DNA of 64,000 nucleotides from Aplectana chamaeleonis (Eukaryota > Nematoda > Chromadorea > Rhabditida > Cosmocercidae): assembly GCA_029168955.1 (NCBI GenBank), contig JAPDOI010000182.1:992001-1056000 (forward strand), written 5' to 3'. This document shows, piece by piece, positions 39,301 to 51,300 of the stretch. Position numbers and translations under genes: made by a program. The notes beneath the pieces were generated by a model. It saw nothing but the letters and a program-made list of their open reading frames with translations, ran no database searches and was not told where the DNA came from. The stretch's first letter is position 1, and every line of letters starts with the position of its first letter.

Positions 39301-42300
39301 CTTCATCAGAAATGATTGTAAGACATTACTGGTATCCTCACTTCTCTACAGACACAGAAGCACTTCCGATATTGAGACCTCTTTTCTATGTTACAACTTA
39401 TCGGCTATCAAATGTCGACGTTTCCCCGAAAAGTAATAATACAAACATATGTGTAGCAGGCGGGCTGCCACAGTGGATCCAACTCGGACGGTTCGACGAC
39501 AGCACAATAGGAGTTGCACGTCAGGGCCGACATCAAGCTGAACCCCTCGTTTTCGACCTCTCCTCATTGACGGCTTGAGTCCTAATGGCCGGCGGAAAAG
39601 AGACATTTTCAAGGTTCGCCGCGAGGGAGCTTTCCAAAAATAGTCAATCCCCTCAGTGTTCAAAATCAATGTCCAGAAAGCGAATCGATGCCGTCTTCCA
39701 TGAATGGCCTCAAACCGTCATCTGCCTTCACATTAAGAGCGCCTGATTCGTGTACTCGCAGCCGCCGTATAAGAAGTTGCTACCGTCGTTTCATATCAGA
39801 AAAATCGATAGAGTGGTTGGGCCTCTCAGGAAAGTGATCAGCAGGACACTAGGAGGGAGCTGCTCAACCACACCTATTTGCAGCAGATTGTGCTGCGAAT
39901 CTCTTTGGCTGCGTGTTGCGCCGACGTACAGGCGTCAAAGTGCGCGAGAATGCCAAATGCTATTTTCATTTCTTTCACTGTCCGTTTTCGAACAGCATTT
40001 TTTGTTCCTGGGGAAGTCCAAAGCTGACGATCCTTTAAGGAAAAGCAGAAATTTTCTATTGCGCACACTGCATTCAAAGGTATGTACATTGGAACTCCGG
40101 AGCGATTCATATTTCCTTTTCTGCAGGTTTTCGTATTTATTAAAGGGCCGTTTGTGAGTGTGTCTCAGGATTAGCTCGAATCCCTTTGTGGACGCAGTTA
40201 TGAACCCATAAGGTTGAACGGCAAAAACTTTGTAAGAGATTTGCTTTGCCGCGGACAGAATGAGGACTAAGGCCTATAGCTTTCAGAAAGTGGAAAATTT
40301 TAGTCGAATTTCACTTATTGCTCTTCTCACATCCACTGAGTTCCAGGACTCCTCAGGTGAAGGAAATGAATGCTTTGATGGAGGCGGAGCGAGTGGTGTT
40401 TTAATCATTTTTCTGTCATTTGGGTGAATGAGGTTTCGCATTTGTTATGGTTGCAGCATACAGCGGGTGGGCATTAATACGACAAATTCCCAGAGAGGTT
40501 GTGCAGCGCCTTCAAAATTTGTCAGCAAAAATTCACTAAATCTGGAGAAGAGCAATCGTCGCCTGGTGAACGACAGTATTGGTATTTCAAGCCACGAACG
40601 CGAATATATGTAGAGAGGCTACCACTGGAATGACAAGATATTTATCCGCTTCAATATTCAGCTTGAACCTCATCAAATACGTGGAATATAGGGACGGGAA
40701 GAAATTCCCGGAAAGTGTGTTGCTGATGGGACAGAATATGTATGGTTTCCATTGTCATTTTAGTCTGACGCATGGACTAGGCGGCTGACCGTGCGGGGTT
40801 GGCGGCCTCACTGGAGAATGTGGTTTCGATTCGTGCGGAGTGACCTACCGTCGCAGTCACGTCCATTCATCAGACTAAAGTTATTGCGCGAACTCTACAT
40901 ACAGCCGACATGAATCGCAGTGTTGGGAAAAGGGCTGGGCACGGTTCCCGGATATCCCTTGGGGAGTGCATATTGAACGCAAAGAGGGCAAAGGGGTAGC
41001 AAGAACGGAGAAACCGAAAAAAAAGAAGAGACTGTTCTTCTCAATTAAAAAAAATCACAGTACAGCATTTCTTCTAATTTTCTCCTCTTGGTTTTTCTTT
41101 CTCTTTCTGATTCTATTTTCTGGTTGCACAATCACATCGACTCACAAGAAGAAACGGATCCGAGACAACTCGTCCTCAAAATCGTTCAAACCTCAAAGGC
41201 AGCATACACGCTCGTAAACATAATTGAGATTACTACAGAATTACATTAGTATTTCATAGAACGCAACGCCCACGCATTTTGAAGCGTCATAAACAACCCA
41301 CTATGACGCTACACAAGTGAGAAGTTGGCTCCGCCCCTGTATCTGCCCGCCCCTGTATTCGGGTCCTCTTCCAAAACAGGGGTGCTGAGCCACTTCCACC
41401 GTTGGCGACGTTTGAGGGTGGTGGAATAGGTACAATATTCAAACCACACACATCGGCGACGGTGGAATTGGCCCAGCACCCCTGTTTTGGAGGAGGACGC
41501 GAGTACAGGGGGCGGGCAGATACAGGGGCGGGGCCGACCACTTACTCATGTGGCGTCATTGTCGGTAGTTTTTGACGCTTCAAAATGCGTGGGCGTTTAT
41601 TCGGTGCCATACCATTCCAATTCCGCAGTTATCTCAATTACGTTTACGAGCGTGTATGCTGCCTTTAACTTCAACAAGAAAAATCAAGAAACACCATCTC
41701 TGGAACTACGTTGTGGCCATGGAGTCAGTGCTTGCGATGCGAAACTTTCATGCTTTTTCTACGCAAACCACCAGTTTTAGAGCCTTCCAGTGAAGGTAAT
41801 GAATAAAGAACGGTGAAAACTAACAGGAATGGTGCCAAATTCGTGTGTGGCGGTAAACCAAACATGGAAGCCCGCCTACGGAAGGATTATTTTTTCTATA
41901 AGACCTCAACAGGTGAACACACCCAACATGTGCTAGACGATGAGGTGGATGATTTGGCAAGCCCTCCCAACAGCGAATCCTTAACTCGGCCCACTTCTTT
42001 CTCCGGATTAAAACGTGGCTCCGGAATTAGTTTGAGGAAAACACCTCTAGACATTGAACGTCCACTTTTCACTTTAGGCCCCTAGGATGTCTTCTTTTTC
42101 TGCTTGTCTTCGTGATTGTAGTGAACTGTTATTCGCTTACCTCGTTCCATGTGAGGTCCAGAAGAAGTCTATTTACTAGTATGATAAGCGGTATGACAGC
42201 TGCGTACAGAAATGCGTTGAGAAACCTGAAATTGATACACAGACTGCATGTTCCGTTTGTGCATCGATTGCTCCTCCATACATGGTCAGAGTATGAATGG

Positions 42301-45300
42301 CACTCTGTTCATGGAGAAAGTTGTAATATATTCATTATGGTAATGTATGATGTATTTCACTATGGCTTGCTTTCCTGATTCCGAATTCATTTACGACAAA
42401 CTCGCGAGATGACGAGAATATCGGCACAGCGAGATGAGACACTTTTGAGCTAGTATTTAATGATCACCCTGTAGTATAAGCATCTGAACGTGTTTAGTGA
42501 TGCCAATAGCTATGAAAACTATAGATACACCTGCACACAGCACGCCACTCTCTGACCGATGTATCTTATTCGGAAAACCGGGTTTTGACACGGAAACCTT
42601 TTCTCTTTCTGGTTTTAGGGTTTCGGAGAGTTTGTGTGAAACGCTCGAAAATGCGTGGAAAATTTTCAAAACGCGAAAAGCGAAAACATTTCCGAATTAT
42701 CGATAAGCTGCTTCTATGTAATTTAATAGACCCGATGATTCCGCTTTCCGCAGCACTATGCGATTTGGTAAAGCGGAACGCGAAATACCAAAAACGTTTT
42801 GCGTTCCTGTGCTGCAGGTTGTCGAACGCAAAATGCTCGATTGAGCTCGTATCTACTTGCGACCCGCTATGCCATCAACGCTTGTGTTCTTCACTCGCTA
42901 TATGTTAGCGGACTGCGAGCACAGTTCGGTCGACAGCCTGTGATGAGCGTTGCCTACAATTTTGGCGGATGGCGAGGACTATGTCATTTTCTGAGTATAA
43001 CCGAAGGCCCGGAAAAGCTTTGATTTTGGCTATTTGCATTCTACAATATTCTAACCAAGAACTTCTACCAAGGTTGCGTGAATGCTAGCTCCAAAACATG
43101 TATGATGGGTGTTCGCGACGATGATGTGATTGAAGAATGTACGGGATACTATCCTCGTATTGTTGGGCACCTACAGTTCGGTCGGTTGGCGAGTGCACAT
43201 TGCCGCTGGCGCCGGTCACGCTGGTGGGTCGCCGGCGGTTTCTGAGCGTCTTTTTGCAAATACCGTTTCCGGCGAAAGTTGATACTCTACCAAAAATTGA
43301 ATTCACCTGTTTATTCTCATGATCATTAACACTAATTGATAAGAGAAGATAAGTTTCAAAACAAAACTTCAAGTGTCTTTTTTCAGATTCTTCATTTTCA
43401 TCAGACTTTGGCCAGCAAAAAATCTTTTTCTTATGTAATTGTTTCTGGATTTTCATCACTATATGAATGTAGATCCAAAGGTACTGCTACGTGCCTTCAT
43501 TAGAGGACACTTAACGAAGAAGTCAGTGAGATATTATACATCGAATAGCGATTCCTACGGATTTGAATTTTCAGCAAAGACTTATGCTATCATATTCAAG
43601 AAAGAAACGACATTCGAGTGTTACTTGTGCTAATATCAGTTTGTGGTTTTCCCCAACAATTTTTCAGAGTGGGAAGTTCTATCGTCTTGAAAAAATTACG
43701 AATACGAAAGTTGCGTGGTGTTGTGCCATTTTTCATCCTCCTAGAAAGTAAGAAATCGATTTTCAACGTAAACTTCATAAATAGAGTCCATTTTGATATT
43801 GCTCATTTTCGAGTCTTGTCCGGAGCATAATTACGCCCGGTGTCGCTGGCACTGCTTTGTCACCAAAGGCAACACTGGCCTGCAGACACGTTTGAGCCCC
43901 GATGTTGAGACGATTTACCCGGTTACTAGAACTTGTATGTATCCAGCTAAAATGATTTCTCTCCAGCATCACCTAAAGTGGTAGGCAGCATCGGGTTTCC
44001 AAAATTTTAAAGATGATTTCTAAGAAGTTTTAGACCCGACGAGGTCCCATTTTCTGTCCCATGTTATGTTAGAAATTCGAAAATAGCATTAGCAGCTGTA
44101 ACCAAAAATAGAAATCTCCTTGGGCCATTCACTCATTTCTGAGTTTTTAGATTTGAGGTTATCATAGAACCAGGCGGCGCCCACCCGACGAAAGGCAACT
44201 CGGCCGTCGACATCTTTTGCATCTCCTGTGCACCTTCTCGATAACTAGAACCCAGTCATTCTAAACAGTGAGCAATAATATTTTCGGAACACCCAACTCA
44301 GAGTACAAAAGACATTTGAAGTTATATCGCAATTTTCAAAAATTTAGATTTAGAGTTTTTCGGCAGATTTTCTCAAAATCGCGTCCTATTCTTCCTCTTC
44401 TCTAGAAAGCTGAAAACCAGCTAACATTGGCTGTGCAGAGGACGTTTCATGCATCAGATATTCCAATTTTCGGAAGAGATGAAGAACTTTAGTTTGTTTT
44501 ATGTTAGTCAAAACATGACTCTTCTCGGCCAGTGTAAAACAACATTCTTGGTACTCTCCTATCTCCAGTCGGCTCATATGGGAAATAGAATCGAGAAATA
44601 GTCGCCAATTTTAGTATTCACCCATACATCGACACTTTAAACGGGAAAGTGACAAATACGGTGGGTTAGGGAATTTGAGCATTTTAGGGCTCAAGAGAAT
44701 GAGAGCGCCCGATGAGGCGCTCTGGGGTGGGCGGCAAATGGGTGGCCCGGCCCCACCCCTCGTCGCGACGAGATTGTCTCAGACTGGCTCCTTCTCCTGT
44801 AATTTCCACGTTAGTTCAGGATATTCACTAAACTCCAAAGTACTAGACGCTGCTCAACAGATCTGTTTCTTCCCATGACTGTCCTGTAGAAAGAAACACT
44901 TCCGAAATGCATTGATTTGCTAACTCACGAAGGCCGTTTGCATGTTTACATGTTAACATGGAACTTTTCTTGACTTGCAATTTGATGCCATACATTACTC
45001 ATCTTCGCGGGAGTGATTCGATGAAAAGGGTGAGTCTCTTTCTAATTTCTTTCTCTCCATTCCTTTGAGACATACCAGTGATTTAGAATCTATTACTCGG
45101 CGCAATGTTAAAATCTTAATGTTGTTTAACACTCTGAACCTTTTCATTTTTCCGTTGCGCGGCCTAACAATTGTTCATAAATCTGAAAAGTCGATTATCA
45201 ATATTATAATTTTAATTTGAAAATTTACGAAGAGCTCAAAAATAACATCTGAGAAATACGGAAACCTCCCCTATTGATTACCTATATTTTATACACATTC

Positions 45301-48300
45301 GAGTCTTCTCGAAACAAAATATTAATTTTGTAATATCTTCGGTTTACATGGTTTTCACGCCCTCAAGCGGAGAAAAAAATTTTAAAATAGTAGTGTTGAT
45401 ACATATCATCCGGATATTTCTCCATAGCTTGACTCAATTTTATATTTTTCTATTTATCCAACTACATATCATGCCATATTGAGAAAATTGTGGAGCCTCT
45501 TGACAACTTTTCATTCTTCGAGTAGCATAATTGGAACTTTGAAACAATCATACATATGTCTTATTTTGCTAATGCCTCTCAAACGAATTTTCTAGAACAT
45601 TCTGAGTGTTTTCAGAACATTCTTCATATTAGCATTTTATTCACCAATTTTAAAATCAGGCGTTTTTCAAAAACTCAGGTAAGCGTTAGTTTTGTTAGAC
45701 CGTAACATTTCTATAGATTTACACATGTAATTCAAAGAAATTCAGTGAGTGTTAAGAAAGAATATGAGAACTCGGATCTGTTTTCTAAGCCCTCGCTTGA
45801 TCGGATCAATTCCTGACCTGTCTGAAAAGCTGTTATAGAAACTGTCTGTGATTTACAAAATCAGATTTTCAAGCAAAAACGTGCAGAGGAAAATTCATAT
45901 AAAACTGAAAAAAAGGAGTTCGTGTAAAATTTTTTCGCCCCATATTTCTTCCAAACTTTTCAAAATAGATTTTTGCTATGTTTCATTTATAAATTCTTAT
46001 GAATGCATCTAATTATCAGGAAAATGTATTCGACTTTTTTTGAAAACTGTTTTTACCTTATTTCATTTATTTTTTTATTTGCATTTATTTTCGCATCGAA
46101 AAATGATATTCTTAAATTGGCAGAAACCCTAAAAATAAAGGAGAAGAACAAAGTTCTGGTTGATTTCACCAATTTTTAATCTTATTTCAGTTTTTTTTAA
46201 ATAATGAAGTGCGCTTTGATTTCTTCAAAAAATGCAGTCTTAATATGGACTGAATTTCTTTCTATTCTAAAGTCGAATCTTTTTTTGTCGTCATTCAGCT
46301 AGCAGCAGAGATGACTTATTTTTGATTTGTATTCTCAGCCTTGCATTCAGCCTAATAAAGTTGGCTCATATCGGTCGATATCTCCATCATTGGATGGCTC
46401 GTAGCCTCGGCATATCCATTGGGCACAACACATCACAAGGCAAGTAACCCAGGATCGTTAACATGTCCCAATGGCAATTTCCAATGGAAGTGTGGGGTAG
46501 CAGGGTCATCAGACCACGGACAACGATAATTTAATAGATTGAATACTAAGGCTGAGAACAAGATCTGGAATTTAAAAAATACACTGTTTTCCTCAGCGAA
46601 CGACAAAAACAGGCAAAGTAGGAAAAGGGTAGTTTCTCCAGAAGGAAAAGCGATTGTTTGGGAGATCAAAGAAAAACAAATCATAAAATTTCACATCAAC
46701 ATCACAAAAATTCAGGAATTTCGTTGCTTTTCTTTTAAAAACATTCTCAGAGAAATCCTGTTTTGTAATCCGAATGAGAAAATGTTTTTTTTTCGAACGG
46801 TCCTCGTTAAGTTAATTTCCCCGAATCAGTCTCTCGCTTTCTTTCGTGTGAATGTAATCCAGTGAATGTATTTCCTGAAATTAGTCATGAAAATGCAAAG
46901 AGAAAAAAAAATCAAACTGAAAAATTATTCAACGCGAAAGTCGGTGAGGAAAAGCATTTACGTCCATCCGATCGCTTTTTCAAACTAATAAATATTATTT
47001 TGCTGGTTCTGTATTCTGCCTTCAATTTAATAAACTGATATATATATTTATATTTCTAATGCTCTGAAAATCGATTTCACTTTGATTTCAAGGTTTCTGT
47101 TGAGTTGACAAGAAAAAAAAGAGTCGTGCATACTTCATCCAAGACTGATTGCTTAGATGGAAGCGCTATTCCTTCCCGAAACAAGTTCGGAAATTCAAAA
47201 ATAACTTTTCAATTTCAAAAAAATATTATGTTACCTTCTAGGTGAAAATAGGTTTCTTTGCTACAGGATTTTTTGGAGGATCAGTTGACAAACTCTTTTA
47301 GGAAAAAACAAATTTTGAGCTGAATTTAAATAAAAACAAAATTTTTGGATTTATTAAAAAATCTATTGTTTTGACTGAAATGGCTACTTTATTGTTCAAT
47401 ACATCCCATAACCAGATAGGATTTTTCAACATTACATGTTTCTTCTACAAAGGAAAATTCAAAAAAAAATCAGAAAAAAGACACAACCTGCTCAGCAACG
47501 AAATTCTTGAATTTTTTGTGATGTTGATGTGAAATTTTATGATTTGTTTTTGTTTGATCTCCCAAACAATCGCTTTTCCTTCTGGAGAAACACCCTTTTC
47601 CCTCTTTGCCTGTTTTTTGTCGTTCGCTGAGGAAAACAGTGTATTTTTTAAATTCCAGATCTTGTTCTCAGCCTTAGTATTCAATCTATTAAATTATCGT
47701 TGTCCGTGGTCTGATGACCCTGCTACCCACACTTCCATTGGAAATTGCCATTGGGACATGTTAACGATCCTGGGTTACTTGTCTTGTGATGTGTTGTGCC
47801 CAATGGATATGCCGAGGCTACGAGCCATCCAATGATGGAGATATCGACCGATATGAGCCAACTTTATTAGGCTGAATGCAAAGGCTGAAAATACAGATCA
47901 AAATAGGCATGTCTGCCCTAGCTGAATGACGACAAAAAAAGATTCGACTTTAGAATAGAAAGAAATTCAGTCCATATTAAGACTGCATTTTTTGAAGAAA
48001 TCAAAGCGCACTTCATTATTTAAAAAAAACTGAAATAAGATATAAAAAAATAAATGAAATAAGGTAAAAACAGTTTTCAAAAAAGTCGATTACATTTTTC
48101 CTGATAATTAGATGCATTCATAAGAATTTATAAATGAAACATATAGCAAAAATCTATTTTTGAAAAGTTTGGAAGAAATATAAGGAAAAATTTTACACGA
48201 ACTCCTTTTTTTCAGTTTTATATGAATTTTCCTCTACGTTTTTGCTTGAAAATCTGATTTTGTAAATCACAGACAGTTTCTATAACAGCTTTTTCAGACA

Positions 48301-51300
48301 GGTCAGGAATTGATCCGATCAAGCGAGGGCTTAGAAAACAGATCCGAGTTCTCATATTCTTTCTAACACTCACTGAATTTCTTCGCACGAATTACATGTG
48401 TAAATCTATAGAAATGTTACGGTCTAACAAAACTAACGGCTTACCTGAGTTTTTGAAAAACGCCTGATTTTTTAAAATTGGTGAATAAATGCTAATGAAG
48501 AATGTTCAGAAAACACTCGAATGTTCTAGAAAATTCGTTTGAGAGGCATTAGCAAAATAAGACATATGTATGATTGTTTCAAAGTTCCAATTATGCTACT
48601 CGAAGAATGAAAAGTTGTCAAGAGGCTCCACAATTTTCTCAATATGGCATGATATGTAGTTGGATAAATAGAAAAATATAAAATTGAGTCAAGCTATGGA
48701 GAAAATATCCGGATGATATGTATCAACACTACTATTTTAAAAATTTTTTTTCTCCGCTTGAGGGCGTGAAAACCATGTAAACCGAAGATATTACAAATTA
48801 AGATTTTGTTTCGAGGAAGACTCGAATGTGTATAAAATATAGGTAATCAATAGGGAGGTTTCTGCATTTCTCAGATGTTATTTTTGAGCTCTTCGTAAAT
48901 TTTCAAATTAAAATTATAATATTGATAATCGACTTTTCAGATTTATGAACAATTGTTAGGCCGCGCAACGGAAAATGAAAAGGTTCAGAGTGTTAAACAA
49001 CATTAAAAGATTTTAACATTGCGCGAATAGAGTAATACACGAATTCTAAATCACTGGTATGTCTCAAAGGAATGGAGAGAGAAAGAAATTAGAGAAAGAG
49101 ACTCACCTTTTCATCGAATCACTCCCGCGGAAAGATGGGTAATGTATGGCATCAAATTGCAAGTCAAGAAAAGTTCCATGTTAACATGTAAACATGCAAA
49201 CCTTCATGAGTTAGCAAATCAATGCATTCGGGAAGTGTTTCTTCTACAGGACAGTCATGGGAAGGAAACAGATCTGTTGAGCAGCGTCTAGTACTTTGGA
49301 GTTTAGTGGAATACTCCTGAATAACGTGGAAATTACAAAGGAGAAGGAGCCAGTCTAGAGACAATCTCGTCTCGCGACGAGTGGGCCGCCCACCCATTTG
49401 CCCTGCTTCACCCCAGAGCGCCTCATCGGGCGCTCTCAATTTCTCTTGAGCCCAAAAATGCTCAAATTCCTAACCCACCGTATTTAATCCCTTTCCCGTT
49501 TAAAGTGTCGATGTATGGGTGAATACTAAATTGGTGACTATTTTCGATTCTATTTCCCATATGAGCCTGACTGGAGATAGGAGAAGTACTCAAGAATGTT
49601 GTTTTTGGCCGAAGAGTCATGTTTTTGACTAACATAAAACAAACTAAAAGTTCTTCATCTCTTCCGAAAATTGGAATATCTGTCTACGAAACGGCCTCTG
49701 CACAGCCAATGTTAGCTGGTTTTCACAGCTTTCCTAGAAAGAGAAGAAATAGGACGCGATTTTGAGAAAATCTGCCGAAAAACTCTAAATTTTTAAATTT
49801 TTGAAAATTGCGATATAACTTCCAAATGTCTTTTGTACTCTGAGGTTGGGTGTTCCGAAAATATTATTGCTCACTGTTAGAAATGACTGGGTCCTAGTTG
49901 TCGAGAAAATTGCACCGACACAGGAGATGCAAAATGTCGACGGCCGGGGTTGCCTTTCGTCGGGTAGAGCGCCACCCTGGTTCTATGATAACCTCATCTA
50001 AAAACTCAGAAATGAGTGAATGGCCCAAGAGATTTCTATTTTTGGTTACAGCTGCTAATGCTATTTTCGAATTTCTAACATAACATGGGATAGAAAATGG
50101 GACCTCGTCGGGTCTAAAACTTCTTAGAAATCATCTTTAAAATTTTGAAACCCGATGCTGTCACCTACCACTTTAAATTGATGCTAAGAGGAGAAATCAT
50201 TTTGGCTGGATACATACAAGTTCTAGTAACCGGGTAAATCGTCTCAACATCGGGGCGCAAACGTGTCTGCGGCCAGTGTTGCCTTTGGTGACAAACAGTG
50301 CCAGCGACTTGGGCGTAATTATGCTCTCGGCTAAAGACTCGAAAATGAGCAAATATCAAAATGGACTCTATTTATGTGAAGTTTGCTTACGTTGAAAATC
50401 GATTTCTTACTTTCTAGGAGGATGAAAATGGCACATCACCACGCAACTTTTCGTATTCGTAATTTTTTCAAGACGATAGAACTTCCCACTCTGAAAATTG
50501 TTGGGAAAACCTGAAACTGATATTAGCACAAGTAACACTCGAATGTCGTTTCTTTCTTGGAATATGATAGCATAAGTCTTTGCTGAAAATTCCAATCCCG
50601 TAGGCATCGCTATTCGATGTATAATATCTCACTGACTTCTTCGTTAAGTGTCCTCTAATGAAGGCACGTAGCAGTACCTTGGATCTACATTCATATAGTG
50701 GATGAAAATCAGAAACAATTACATAAGAAAGATTTTGCTGGCCAAAGTCTGATGAAAATGAAGAATCTGAAAAAGACACTTGAAGTTTTGTTTTTGAAAC
50801 TTATCTTCTTATCAATTAGTGTTAATGATCATGAGAATAAACAGTGAATTCCAATTTTGGTAAGAGTATCAACTTTCGCCGGAAACGGTATTTGCAAAAA
50901 GACGCTCGAAACTGCCGGCGCCCGCCGCCGCCCGGCGGTCGCCGGCGCCCACCGGCGGCAATGTGCACTCGCCAACCGACCGAACTGTAGGAGAGTCAGC
51001 CGCTTCAGTATTGGGTTGAGAAATATGTTCCCGATCTTTCGTGTTTGGAATTGTTTCTCCTTATTTTTTGAGCTGCTCGGCAAACTGTCAAATAGCGTTC
51101 GGAAGCTCATTTTGTCGCCTATCTACCCCCTTTTGTCGCCTGGCGTGAAACGCTATCATTTTCAGGTTTCACATCCAAATTCAGGGCGTTTTCGGGGTAC
51201 AGAATATTTAAAAACGTTCATAACTGCCCGTATCAAAGCACCATTCAGTCATAATTGACTTAACCTTTGGCCTTTCTAAGGACGTGATGATATCACAAGA

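Noticed and set aside
41813..42085. 90-codon + strand frame containing FVCGGKPN, considered as the missing LNS6 exon
   Set aside because: No phase-correct donor, and the exon at 52615 fits phase and sequence fully.
46433..47835. Nearly identical 80-110 codon frames in both orientations
   Set aside because: They are the two arms of the large inverted repeat, AT-rich, and show no domain.
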